From NCBI RefSeq assembly GCF_000416985.1, contig NZ_ATDL01000010.1, positions 38,056 to 102,055 on the forward strand: a stretch of 64,000 bases of DNA. The letters run 5' to 3'. A program made the position numbers and the translations under genes. Shown here one piece after another: positions 36,617-45,797 of this stretch. This DNA is from Sphingobacterium paucimobilis HER1398. Lineage in GTDB: Bacteria; Bacteroidota; Bacteroidia; Sphingobacteriales; Sphingobacteriaceae. Position 1 is the first letter of the stretch. Each line of letters begins with the position of its first letter. The notes under the pieces are model-generated. The model saw only the letters and a list, made by a program, of their open reading frames with translations, searched no databases and was not told the origin of the DNA.

Positions 36617-37199
36617 ATCTTCCTTTCTTTTGCAGAGGGAATTTCATTTTATACCCCACACGTATTTGTCCTTTAGAAATCTGATCTAGCTTCGCTTTCA
36701 GCATTGTCTTTTTTAAAGGGCCTAATTTGTCCACAAAAAGTTTTCCTTCAATATGGTCATACTCATGCTGTACGATACGTGCTGCTAGTCCCGTAAGTTC
36801 AATCTCATGTTCCTCAAAGTTTTCATCCAAATAGTTTATCAGAACATTGGATGGACGCATTACCTCCTCATTAATATCTGGAATAGAAAGACAGCCTTCG
36901 TTAAAGCCCCATTTTTCACCAGTTTCTTCAACGATGATCGGATTGATAAATACTTTTTTGAAATCTTTCAAATTAGGATCGCCTTCTCCATCCTCATCTT
37001 CGGCAAATGGAGAACCGTCAACAACAAACATGCGAATAGAAAGACCTACCTGCGGAGCCGCGAGACCCACACCATGAGCGCTATACATCGTTTCGAACAT
37101 GTTATCAATCAATTCTTTTAATTGAGGATAATCTTCATCTATCTCTTCGGTTTTTTTCCGTAATACCGGATCACCGTATGCTACTATTGGTAATTTCAT
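36615..37199 (-). CDS. def: Peptide deformylase
   Basis: Deformylase removes the formyl group from nascent proteins. All three metal-site motifs are present: GVGLAAPQVG, EGCLSIP and QHEYDHIEG. The reading frame stays open upstream to 37403, but the extra 68 residues are not family-like. The ATG at 37199 gives MKLPIVAYGDPVLRKK, the standard N-terminus, and a 194-residue protein. An insert of charged residues (FAEDEDGEGDPN) after the first motif is typical for Bacteroidota enzymes. Divergent from the next gene. Confidence 0.95.
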   Translation of the reverse strand: MKLPIVAYGDPVLRKKTEEIDEDYPQLKELIDNMFETMYSAHGVGLAAPQVGLSIRMFVVDGSPFAEDEDGEGDPNLKDFKKVFINPIIVEETGEKWGFNEGCLSIPDINEEVMRPSNVLINYLDENFEEHEIELTGLAARIVQHEYDHIEGKLFVDKLGPLKKTMLKAKLDQISKGQIRVGYKMKFPLQKKGR

Positions 37200-37301
37200 T
37201 TTTCTTAATCTTCTGCAAAGGTAAGAATTTTTATTTTTCCTGATTAGGCGATCATATCTAGAACCTGATCGGTTAAGATTATAAATTGTAATTTTGTTCC
37301 T

Positions 37302-38048
37302 GTGGATGGAAAAAAAAAGAATGTAAAAAACTTTATTCAAGCACTTTCTATATCTATTTCTGTAATAGAAGTGTACGAAGAAAGCGATTTGTTCAAAGTA
37401 CATACCGATCAGGCTGTTCTTTATTTATATATGCCAGGGACTTTACGTAAGGAAGGAGAAAGTAAATCTTCGGTAATACATATTGATTATGATCAATTGT
37501 GTTCAGCGCCTGAAAAGATAATCAATAGATTGAAGGGACAGCACGGTCTCGGGGAGCGGATTTATGCGCGAACTACCGTTGTAGCACGCATTGACAAAAG
37601 AGTTGCTTTAGCTTTTCAGGAAGAGCATCACTTACAGGGGGCATTACCCGGAAAATATCGGTACGGTCTGTTTTATAGAGGAGAGTTGATGTCTGTTGCT
37701 GTATTTAGTGGAGGTCGTAATATGCGGCAGGAAGGACCAGATTATCGATCTTTTGAATTAATCAGATTTTGTCATAAGAGCGATACCTTGGTCGTAGGTG
37801 GTCTTTCCAAGCTGCTCAAAGCCTTTATAAAAGATTTTTCTCCACAGGACATCATGACCTATGCCGATAGAGATTGGTCTTCCAATCACTCCTCTCTACA
37901 GACTATTGGTTTTGAAATCGTAAACATAGTGGCTCCCCAGTGTTTTGCAATAGTTGGAGAGCAGCGATTGAGTGCTATTCCTGAAGATCAACAAGCAGAC
38001 TATTATGTTGAAAATAAGGGTAGTTTGAAATTAAAACTCATTCTTTAA
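37302..38048 (+). CDS. Phage-type GNAT-like domain protein of unknown function
   Basis: A 248-residue protein starting at GTG, the best in-frame start. Residues about 85-235 resemble a domain found in phage proteins and fused to some homing endonucleases: YGLFYRGELMSVAVFSGGRNM, FELIRFCHKSDTLVVGGLSKLLKAF in pieces, and DIMTYADRDWSSNHSSLQTIGFEIV. The fold looks acetyltransferase-like, but no catalytic claim is possible. No nuclease domain is attached. It lies between def and a Gfo/Idh/MocA gene, 49 bp before the latter, and could be co-transcribed with it. Conserved in Bacteroidota, as far as I recall, as a stand-alone gene. Confidence 0.7.
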   Translation: MDGKKKNVKNFIQALSISISVIEVYEESDLFKVHTDQAVLYLYMPGTLRKEGESKSSVIHIDYDQLCSAPEKIINRLKGQHGLGERIYARTTVVARIDKRVALAFQEEHHLQGALPGKYRYGLFYRGELMSVAVFSGGRNMRQEGPDYRSFELIRFCHKSDTLVVGGLSKLLKAFIKDFSPQDIMTYADRDWSSNHSSLQTIGFEIVNIVAPQCFAIVGEQRLSAIPEDQQADYYVENKGSLKLKLIL

Positions 38049-38097
38049 ATAGATTTTGTTATTTTAACATCCTTCAACATTAAACTTATAAATAATT

Positions 38098-39270
38098 ATG
38101 GAACGTAAATTACGTATGGGCATGGTCGGTGGGGGAAAAGACGCCTTTATTGGTGCCGTACACCGGATTGCCGCTTTTATGGATGGAAAGATCGAATTGG
38201 TCTGTGGCGCTTTTAGTGTCGATCCGGAAATATCCAAAGAATCAGGCAGAGAGCTCTTTGTTGCGCAGGACCGTGTATATCCCGATTATAAAACGATGAT
38301 TGAAAAAGAGTCCCAGCTTCCAGAAGGACAGCGTATGGATTTTTTAACCATTGTCACCCCCAATTTTTTGCATTTTGAGCCAGCAAAGCTTGCTATGGAA
38401 AATGGTTTTGATGTAGTGGTGGAAAAACCAATGACCGTCTCTTTGGAGGAGGCTCTGGCTTTGCAGGAAGTGGTACAGCGGACCGGTCGTACATTGTGTC
38501 TTACCCATACGTATTCCGGATATCCGATGGTCAAGCAAGCTAAAGCAATGATACGTGAAGGGCACCTTGGTAAGGTTCGTAAGATTGTTGTTGAATACCC
38601 ACAGGGATGGCTGAGCCGTCTTTCAGAGCGTGAGGGCAATGCTGGTGCTGCTTGGCGTGCCGACCCCAAGCGTTCGGGTAAGTCTTTAGTAATGGGAGAT
38701 ATAGGTACACATGCGGCCCATTTGGCTGAATATGTATCGGGTTTGCGGATTACTGAACTCTGTGCCGATCTTACCACCTTTGTAGAGGGGCGTCTGCTGG
38801 ACGATGATGGTTCTGTACTTTTAAGGTTTGAAAACGGAGCAAAAGGCGTTTTGATGGCTTCTCAGATTTCCGCAGGTGAAGAGAATGCCGTTCGAATACG
38901 TATTTACGGCGAAAAAGGAGGTTTGGAATGGGCTAATGAAGATCCGAACAATCTTATTGTTAAGATGCTGGATCAGCCACGGCAGTTGTACCGTACCGGT
39001 AATGCTTATGCTGCACCTTACACATTAAGTTCTTTTGCTACACATAATACCCGTATCCCTGCTGGTCACCCTGAAGGTTTATTAGAGTCTTTTGCAAACA
39101 TTTACCGTAATTTTGCGTTGACCGTCTCCGCAAAGCGCAAGGGAGAGACTCCGAGCCCTGAAGCTTTAGACTTTCCGACCGTTGATGATGGCGTACGCGG
39201 TATGGCATTTATTGATACTGTCGTAAAAAATAACGAGAGCAACGAAAAATGGACTAAATTTGTGCTGTGA
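38098..39270 (+). CDS. Gfo/Idh/MocA family oxidoreductase
   Basis: A 390-residue NAD(P)-dependent oxidoreductase. The N-terminal Rossmann segment is MGMVGGGKDAFIGAVHR, followed by the typical VVEKPMTVSLEEALAL motif with the catalytic lysine. Later comes GDIGTHAAHLAEYV, with the conserved histidine of the active site. Substrates are usually sugars or inositols. Its stop overlaps the miaA start by 4 bp (GTGA), a coupling without obvious functional meaning. This gene and miaA look more GC-rich than those around them. Confidence 0.92.
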   Translation: MERKLRMGMVGGGKDAFIGAVHRIAAFMDGKIELVCGAFSVDPEISKESGRELFVAQDRVYPDYKTMIEKESQLPEGQRMDFLTIVTPNFLHFEPAKLAMENGFDVVVEKPMTVSLEEALALQEVVQRTGRTLCLTHTYSGYPMVKQAKAMIREGHLGKVRKIVVEYPQGWLSRLSEREGNAGAAWRADPKRSGKSLVMGDIGTHAAHLAEYVSGLRITELCADLTTFVEGRLLDDDGSVLLRFENGAKGVLMASQISAGEENAVRIRIYGEKGGLEWANEDPNNLIVKMLDQPRQLYRTGNAYAAPYTLSSFATHNTRIPAGHPEGLLESFANIYRNFALTVSAKRKGETPSPEALDFPTVDDGVRGMAFIDTVVKNNESNEKWTKFVL

Positions 39271-40172
39271 TAGACAGTAAACAGGTCCTTGAATATCTTT
39301 CTCGGGAGACATCGTTTCTCGAGAAAGATATTTTAGTAATAACAGGCCCTACAGCTTCTGGCAAAACCAAATTAGCCGTGGAGTTAGCCAGAGCCCTGAG
39401 CGGTGAGATTATTAGTGCCGATTCCCGACAGGTATACCGGCAGATGGATATTGGTACGGGCAAGGACATCCAGGAATATGAAGAAATTCCCTACCACCTT
39501 ATCGATATAGCTGATCCAGGCGATCAATATAATGTAAATCGGTTTCTAGAAGATTTTGAGCGGGCCTATCGGACGATAAAGGCAAAGGCTAAAACAGCAA
39601 TTGTCTGCGGAGGCACAGGATTTTATATACAGGCATTGTTGGCATCGCAGCCCTATAATCAGATACCTACGGATATGGCTTGGCGTACAGCGCAGGAGCA
39701 GAAAAGCAAACCAGAGATACAGGAGGAGTTGGGACGTTTTGTTATCCCCAAAGATTTTAAGATTGATTATTCTTCCAAAAAGAGAATGGTACGGGCACTG
39801 GAAATTCTAACCTGGTTGACGGATAGCAGAAAATCATTGCCCGAGCCAATTCCTTCCTATAGTGCTACGATTATTGCGCTCGATCCGTTAACTGATATCC
39901 GACGCCAACGGATCAGCAAGAGATTACGTGAGCGTCTAGAACAAGGGATGGTAGAGGAAGTTCAGCAATTGATTAAAGGGGGACTGAATCATACTGAGAT
40001 AGAGTATTACGGTTTAGAATATAAATATTGCAGCTATTATCTTCGGAAGCTACTCGATTATGATTCATTTGTCAGCAAACTTGAAACCGAGATACATCGT
40101 TATGCCAAGCGGCAGATGACCTACTTGCGGAAAATGGAAAAGGATGGTGTTCATATTCATTGGTTTACCTGA
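39267..40172 (+). CDS. miaA: tRNA dimethylallyltransferase
   Basis: MiaA transfers a dimethylallyl group to A37 of tRNAs reading UNN codons. The 301-residue protein has the P-loop ITGPTASGKTKLA, the ISADSRQVYRQMDIGTGKD segment, DIADPGDQYNV and GGTGFYIQALL. It starts at GTG, overlapping the preceding TGA. That start is supported by the position of the P-loop at about residue 25. The dimethylallyl donor derives from the MEP pathway begun by Dxs, and MiaE in this window hydroxylates the final modification. Confidence 0.95.
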   Translation: MIDSKQVLEYLSRETSFLEKDILVITGPTASGKTKLAVELARALSGEIISADSRQVYRQMDIGTGKDIQEYEEIPYHLIDIADPGDQYNVNRFLEDFERAYRTIKAKAKTAIVCGGTGFYIQALLASQPYNQIPTDMAWRTAQEQKSKPEIQEELGRFVIPKDFKIDYSSKKRMVRALEILTWLTDSRKSLPEPIPSYSATIIALDPLTDIRRQRISKRLRERLEQGMVEEVQQLIKGGLNHTEIEYYGLEYKYCSYYLRKLLDYDSFVSKLETEIHRYAKRQMTYLRKMEKDGVHIHWFT

Positions 40173-40189
40173 TTATAAAAATAAACTAC

Positions 40190-40219
40190 TTGTTTGGTAG
40201 TCTTTATTTTGTATTTTTG
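40190..40219 (+). promoter_or_regulatory. Candidate promoter of the ECF sigma factor gene
   Basis: TTG (40190-40192) and TATTTTTG (40212-40219) are separated by 19 bp, fitting the Bacteroidota primary sigma consensus TTG-N19-21-TAnnTTTG. The start codon at 40306 would be about 80 bp downstream of transcription start. Confidence 0.5.
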
Positions 40220-40305
40220 AAGTCAGCTGATCGATTGGGCTGTCGCAAAATATGCTTCACTCTCGTTTGTATTATAAAATTTGTTAGCTTTAGCGGCGAA
40301 TAGTT

Positions 40306-40869
40306 ATGAAGGATAGCAAATTAATGGATTTTAGAGCGCTGTTAGAGCGTATCGTTGCTGGCGATGAAAGAGCCTTTTCCATTCTCTATGACTTATTTTC
40401 CGCTGATCTCACCAAGCATATTCTTTCCAAAGTATCCGATGCGCAAGTGGCAGAAGATATCCTTCATGATCTTTTCCTTTCCCTCTGGCGTAATCGGCAA
40501 AATATGTTGGAGATAGAATCATTACCAGCTTATCTGTACTCTTCCTGTCGTTATCTTATACTGGCCCATTATCGCTCGGAACTCAAACGTGCCAATTCTA
40601 AGGAAATTGAAGATCTGGATATTCTAGATGAGACTGTTCCTTTGGAAGAGCGTCTTCATTACCGCTATATCATCGACATCGTTTCGAATGAAATCGAAAA
40701 TCTCCCCGAAAAATGCCGGGAAGTATTTAAATTAAGCAGGAGCGAATTTGTCAGCAACAAAGAAATTGCGCAGCGATTGGCCATTTCGGAATCTACTGTT
40801 GAGAAACATATTAACAAGGCAATCAGGAGATTACGTGATGTTACTAAAAATTTTTTACTTTTTTTCTAA
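40306..40869 (+). CDS. ECF RNA polymerase sigma factor (FecI-like)
   Basis: A 187-residue extracytoplasmic-function sigma factor. Region 2 is seen in FSILYDLFSADLTKHIL and AEDILHDLFLSLWRNRQ. Region 4 is seen in IENLPEKCREVFKLSR and NKEIAQRLAISESTVEKHINKAIRRLR, the helix-turn-helix that reads the -35 element. Followed by a FecR anti-sigma and a SusC with a STN domain, it is the cytoplasmic output of a cell-surface signalling relay that senses substrate at the outer membrane. It probably drives the SusC operon, which is inference. Confidence 0.93.
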   Translation: MKDSKLMDFRALLERIVAGDERAFSILYDLFSADLTKHILSKVSDAQVAEDILHDLFLSLWRNRQNMLEIESLPAYLYSSCRYLILAHYRSELKRANSKEIEDLDILDETVPLEERLHYRYIIDIVSNEIENLPEKCREVFKLSRSEFVSNKEIAQRLAISESTVEKHINKAIRRLRDVTKNFLLFF

Positions 40870-41007
40870 AACGAGTAGAAGGTACCCCTCTTTTTATACA
40901 CTTATTTAATAACTAACCTTATATTTTTGACCATTCTTTTGTTTTTATGGTTAAAAGGAATACCTGACGGTGCTCATTCTGGTTGGGGTTAATACATACA
41001 AGCGGTT

Positions 41008-42129
41008 ATGATGTACATCAAGCAATTATACCAACAATTAACAGATTTTTTAAACACGAAGGAAGAAAACCGTCGAGAGGCGACTGCTTGGTATGACGAG
41101 CTACATGTAAAGACTTCTATAGGCGAGGACTCACAATCTCTGATACAAGAGAAGGCCAAAACAAGGATTCTTGCTTCCATAAAAAGTGAATCCAAGAGAT
41201 TGGATGTTAAATATATATACCGTTGGTCAGCTGCGGCTGCTGTATTTTTGGTTGGCGGGTACTTGATGTGGACCGCTCTTACACGACAGGAATTAGCGAC
41301 ACAAGAGCAACTTGCTTTAATCGAACCTGCTAAGCAACGGGCCATCATTATGCTTGAGAACGGTCAAGAAATAGATCTGGATCGATTGGCTCTCAATGAG
41401 AGCCTCCAAGTAGGCGAGACTATCATTACGAAAGATGCCGAGGGTAAGGTGCGCTATCATCATGCGGCAGACGGCACAGAAAAGATACAAGCGAATAGCT
41501 TGCGTATCCCCAAGGCGGCAACTTATCAGTTGACCTTAGTGGATGGCACACGTGTCACGCTTAACTCGGATTCCAAGCTCACCTATCCATCAGCCTTTGG
41601 TACAGGAGACCGTGTGGTTCAGCTCGAGGGTGAGGGTTATTTTGAAGTAACAAAAACCAGCAATAAGAGTCGGTTTATTGTAGAGGCCAGGGGACAGAAA
41701 ATACAAGTTTTGGGAACCAAGTTCAATGTAAAATCTTATCCTCAGGATAAGAAAGAACAGACCACCTTGGAAGAGGGATCTGTAGAGGTTTCCTTCGCAT
41801 CAAACACAGCTGTACTAAAGCCAAATCAGCAAGCGACTTCTGTTGGACAGCACTTAGAAACCAAAAGTGTTGATATTGATAACATTTTGAGCTGGACCCG
41901 CGGTCAATTTAGCTTTGACGGAACCAATACCGCAGAGGTTTTGCAAGAAATAGCCCGATGGTACGATATAGACATTGTCTATGAAGGGAAAAACAGTGTT
42001 GGGCAATATATAGGTAAGATCCCACGCAATCTATCCCTAGATCGATTGATAGAGCTGTTGAACTATGCCGAGTTGGAGACCAAGGCTTTTATTGGGAATA
42101 ATAAGAAAATTAACTTAATCATTACATAA
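41008..42129 (+). CDS. FecR family anti-sigma factor
   Basis: A 373-residue inner-membrane protein. The N-terminal 70 residues are cytoplasmic and bind sigma. A single transmembrane segment covers about 72-90 (WSAAAAVFLVGGYLMW). The periplasmic FecR domain (IPKAATYQLTLVDGTRVTLNSDSKL in part, YFEVTK, IQVLGTKFNVKSY) is followed by a C-terminal DUF4974-like secretin/TonB-type region (LQEIARWYDIDIVYEG). It contacts the STN domain of SusC and passes the signal inward. It lies 138 bp behind the sigma gene. Confidence 0.93.
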   Translation: MMYIKQLYQQLTDFLNTKEENRREATAWYDELHVKTSIGEDSQSLIQEKAKTRILASIKSESKRLDVKYIYRWSAAAAVFLVGGYLMWTALTRQELATQEQLALIEPAKQRAIIMLENGQEIDLDRLALNESLQVGETIITKDAEGKVRYHHAADGTEKIQANSLRIPKAATYQLTLVDGTRVTLNSDSKLTYPSAFGTGDRVVQLEGEGYFEVTKTSNKSRFIVEARGQKIQVLGTKFNVKSYPQDKKEQTTLEEGSVEVSFASNTAVLKPNQQATSVGQHLETKSVDIDNILSWTRGQFSFDGTNTAEVLQEIARWYDIDIVYEGKNSVGQYIGKIPRNLSLDRLIELLNYAELETKAFIGNNKKINLIIT

Positions 42130-42136
42130 TCTAAAA

Positions 42137-42250
42137 ACATGAAAGGAAACAAAATGGAATACTATAACACAGAATAGTGTAGATCGCGCAAACAAAAATC
42201 GGATTCTGTTGGCGCAGAACCCGATGAGTCGTTTGAGGCCGTAGATCAAT
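42137..42250 (+). other. FecR-SusC spacer with interrupted short reading frame and hairpin
   Basis: ATG at 42137 opens a frame of 12 codons ending in TAG. The same frame continues open for 24 more codons (CRSRKQKSDSVGAEPDES) before TAA. An imperfect hairpin (ATCGGATTCTG at 42198-42208 with CAGAACCCGAT at 42215-42225) lies inside. It may be a regulatory leader of the SusC operon. Coding status is unclear. Confidence 0.35.
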
Positions 42251-42294
42251 AAGTGAACTAATTTTTAATCGTTACAACCAAACATTCGAAATTA

Positions 42295-45200
42295 ATGAAA
42301 ATTTCTTTAAATCCGTTCTTGCAGAATGGGAAAGGTGGCGTGTCTCTAATTGAGCCATCTCAAACTAACCCCCGTGCGGTGTTCGATAATACAAAGACTC
42401 CGTTTTTTCTAGCAAGACCGCTAACACGAACATTGATGAAACTCAACCTAATTGCCTTATTATTAGGACTGGGTTTGTCTCAGGTAGATGCAAGAACCTA
42501 TGCCCAACAGGTTACGTTAAAACGTCAAAAGACAAACTTAGAAACTATCTTAAAAGACTTTGAGAAGCAGAGTGGGTATACTTTTTTTTACAAGAAAACG
42601 GATATTGCTCCGATAAAGGGTGTCGATATCGATGTCAAAAATATGCCTTTAGATCAGGCGCTGAACAGCGTACTGAAGAATGGTAATTTTACTTACGAGT
42701 ATTTTGATAAGACTATTGTTATAAAAAAGGAACCACTTTCTTCTAATAGAGAAATTCCTATAAATAGTTTGTCAAGGACTACGGAATTAGTAACGTCTAA
42801 ATTTCAACAAGACTACGTGATTGGTAAAGTCCTAGATGAACATAAAAAACCTGTAGCCGGAGCTACTGTTACTTTAAAATCCAATCCAAAATCAGTGGTA
42901 GCTACAAATCAAGCTGGGGATTTTTACCTTCCTATGTCTAGCAATAATCAAGAGGTCATTGTCAGTTTATTAGGATACAAACAACATGTACAACGTGTGA
43001 CTTTTGGAAAACCAAATTTGATCGTTTTAAAAGTTGAAGAGGGGGAACTAGAGGAAGTTGTAGTATCTACAGGTATTTTTCAAAAGGTAGACAAAAGTTT
43101 TACGGGGTCATCACGAACGGTGACTAGAGAAGAACTTAAAGCTTTTGGAAATAGAAATCTTATCACTTCTTTAAGAAATATAGATCCTTCTTTCAATATT
43201 ATTGAGTCCAATTCTTTTGGATCAGATCCTAATAGGATGCCTGAAATTCAAATACGCGGAAATTCCAGTATTCCCAATGTGAATGAGATTCAATCTGATG
43301 CAGGGGTGTCTTTAAATACACCATTGATTATTCTTGATGGTTTCGAATCTTCTCTTAGAAAATTATTGGATATTAATGAGAATGATGTTGAGTCTTTGAC
43401 TATATTAAAAGATGCTTCAGCAACGGCTATGTACGGATCTAGAGGCGCAAATGGAGTAGTTGTTATCACCACACGAACACCGAGGGTTGGAAGACTTAGA
43501 GTTAGTTTTGGAACAAACATTAACATTGAAAACCCTGATTTGTCAGATTATTCGTTGATCAACGGAAGAGATAAATTGGAATTAGAGCGAATAGCAGGAT
43601 ATTATGATAATGCTCGCGCTGAAACTGATTTTCCACTAAAGCAATATTATAACTTTCTTTTGTCGGAGATAAATCGAGGAGTTGAGACCGACTGGAAGTC
43701 AATACCATTAAGAACTAGCTTTGGACAGCGTAACGACTTACGAATCGAAGGAGGGGATAGTAAATTTAGATATTCGGCTTCATTTCAGAATAATAATGTG
43801 AAAGGGGTTATGAAAGGATCTGGAAGAAACAACTTCAATGGCGATATCACTCTTGCTTATATTTTGGAAAAAGTTCGTTTTAGAAATAATCTTCAAGTAC
43901 AATATGGAAGATCCGATCAATCTCCATATGGAGGATTCGAAGATTATACGAAGTTGAATTCCTATTGGACGCCGTATGACGCTAATGGCAATGTTGTAAA
44001 ATCCTTAGGAGATCCAGGCAGCTCTATTTATTCCAGTTATTGGACGACCTTACCCGCCAACCCAATGTTCAACGCTAGTTTAAATACGTATGACTATACA
44101 AATCTTTCTGAATTGGTGAATAATACATCTGTTGAATGGAACATTTTAAGTGAATTGCAATTGAGAGGTAGGATAGGTTTGACTAAATCCAATACTCAGG
44201 ATAATAGATTTAGGCCTGCAGAGCATACGGCCTTTAAAGATTATCCTGTAGATGATTTGTTTAGAAAAGGAGACTATCGTTTTGGTAATTCGAATCATTT
44301 CAAATATGATGCCGCGATTAATATTAGTTATAATAATATCTTTAGTGGAAAACATCAGGTTTTTGGAGGTATTGATGCAAATATCAAGCAAGTAGAAGAT
44401 CTGTTCAGTCAATATGAAGTAGAAGGATTTCCTAACGAAAATCTCGATTATCCATCAATGGCTCTTCAATATTCTCAGGGGTCAAAACCTTATGGAAAAG
44501 AAAGTTTAACTCGAGCAGTAGGTTTTGTTGCAAATGGAAATTATGCTTATGATGATAGATATGCAACAGATTTGACTGTACGTTTTGATGGAGCTTCTCA
44601 ATTTGGAAACAATAAACGATTTGCTGCGTTTTGGTCAGCGGGTTTGGCTTGGAATATACATAATGAAGCCTTTTTAAAAGAGAATCCATATGTAAATAGA
44701 TTAAAAGTCAGAGCTTCTATAGGAACATCAGGATCGCAAAATTTCAATGCTTATCAAGCTATGACAACCTATAAATACTATTCTGATGATAGATATTTCA
44801 ATTGGTTAGGTGCTTACGCGCTTGGCTTAGGAAATGAAGACTTGAAATGGCAAAGTACGTTAAAAAACAACATTGGTCTAGATGCTGAGTTCTTTGATAA
44901 CAGACTTAAGTTAACTGCAGATTATTATATTCAGACGACAGAAGATCTCGTTTCATCTGTCAATCTTCCCGCTTCAAACGGTTTTGACTCTTATACAGCC
45001 AATATTGGGCGCTTGAGAAACAAAGGATATGAGGTTGCAGTGACAGGAATACTACTCAAAAATCCAGAAGGTTTAACTTGGTCGGTTTCGACAGGTTTCT
45101 ATGGCAATAGGAATAAAATGCTAGAAACCTCTCAGGCACTGAAAGATGCTCAAAAAGTGATACAGACTGGAACAATTGAACCCGGAACGATGTATGTGGA

Positions 45201-45795
45201 AGGATACTCTAGCCGTGCAATTTGGGTCGTTCCTTCTTTAGGAATAGATCCTAGTACTGGAAAAGAAATGTATTTAACAGCAAATGGAGAGCCTACCTAC
45301 ACTTGGAACAGTTCGGATGTGACGGCTGTTGGAACAACAGAGCCTAAGATTTATGGAAATTTTAGTACTATGGTTCGCTATAAAAACCTAACGCTAAATG
45401 CTTCATTCAGGTATAATTACGGTTCGCAAAGCTATAATAAGACCCTGCGTGATAAAGTGGAATTAACAAACTATAAGTATAATGTTGATAGCCGTGTATT
45501 TGATAGCAGATGGCAGTATCCAGGAGATTTTGCTGCATTTAAAGGAATCCTAGTAACTACCCCTACCTATAAAACTTCTCGATTTGTTCAAGACGAAAAT
45601 ACTCTAATAGTATCGAATATCAATCTTCAGTATCAAATGAGTCGAATGGAATGGATCAAGAGGTTGGGAATGGAATCTCTATATGTAACAGCAGATGTTG
45701 GGGAACCGTTTCATTTTTCTACTATTAGACAAGAAAGAGGAACCTCTTATCCATTTTCTAGAATGTATTCACTGAAACTAAATGTAACATTTTAA
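42295..45795 (+). CDS. SusC/RagA family TonB-linked outer membrane transporter with STN domain
   Basis: A 1166-residue outer-membrane receptor. A signal peptide (MKLNLIALLLGLGLSQVDARTYA) starts at residue 48, so the true start may be the ATG at 42436. The STN signalling domain follows (VTLKRQKTNLETILKDFEKQSGYTF in pieces, ending near residue 155), then a carboxypeptidase-D regulatory-like domain (VIGKVLDEHKKPVAGATVTL). The plug has LITSLRNIDPSF, EIQIRGNSS and DASATAMYGSRGANGVVVITT, and a 22-strand barrel ends in SLKLNVTF. It imports substrate handed over by SusD, powered by TonB. The STN domain fits regulation through the adjacent FecR/sigma pair. Confidence 0.96.
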   Translation: MKISLNPFLQNGKGGVSLIEPSQTNPRAVFDNTKTPFFLARPLTRTLMKLNLIALLLGLGLSQVDARTYAQQVTLKRQKTNLETILKDFEKQSGYTFFYKKTDIAPIKGVDIDVKNMPLDQALNSVLKNGNFTYEYFDKTIVIKKEPLSSNREIPINSLSRTTELVTSKFQQDYVIGKVLDEHKKPVAGATVTLKSNPKSVVATNQAGDFYLPMSSNNQEVIVSLLGYKQHVQRVTFGKPNLIVLKVEEGELEEVVVSTGIFQKVDKSFTGSSRTVTREELKAFGNRNLITSLRNIDPSFNIIESNSFGSDPNRMPEIQIRGNSSIPNVNEIQSDAGVSLNTPLIILDGFESSLRKLLDINENDVESLTILKDASATAMYGSRGANGVVVITTRTPRVGRLRVSFGTNINIENPDLSDYSLINGRDKLELERIAGYYDNARAETDFPLKQYYNFLLSEINRGVETDWKSIPLRTSFGQRNDLRIEGGDSKFRYSASFQNNNVKGVMKGSGRNNFNGDITLAYILEKVRFRNNLQVQYGRSDQSPYGGFEDYTKLNSYWTPYDANGNVVKSLGDPGSSIYSSYWTTLPANPMFNASLNTYDYTNLSELVNNTSVEWNILSELQLRGRIGLTKSNTQDNRFRPAEHTAFKDYPVDDLFRKGDYRFGNSNHFKYDAAINISYNNIFSGKHQVFGGIDANIKQVEDLFSQYEVEGFPNENLDYPSMALQYSQGSKPYGKESLTRAVGFVANGNYAYDDRYATDLTVRFDGASQFGNNKRFAAFWSAGLAWNIHNEAFLKENPYVNRLKVRASIGTSGSQNFNAYQAMTTYKYYSDDRYFNWLGAYALGLGNEDLKWQSTLKNNIGLDAEFFDNRLKLTADYYIQTTEDLVSSVNLPASNGFDSYTANIGRLRNKGYEVAVTGILLKNPEGLTWSVSTGFYGNRNKMLETSQALKDAQKVIQTGTIEPGTMYVEGYSSRAIWVVPSLGIDPSTGKEMYLTANGEPTYTWNSSDVTAVGTTEPKIYGNFSTMVRYKNLTLNASFRYNYGSQSYNKTLRDKVELTNYKYNVDSRVFDSRWQYPGDFAAFKGILVTTPTYKTSRFVQDENTLIVSNINLQYQMSRMEWIKRLGMESLYVTADVGEPFHFSTIRQERGTSYPFSRMYSLKLNVTF

Positions 45796-45797
45796 TC

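Noticed and set aside
37200..37403. N-terminal 68-residue extension of peptide deformylase
   Set aside because: The extra residues are not deformylase-like. The ATG at 37199 yields the standard start and would otherwise overlap the divergent gene.
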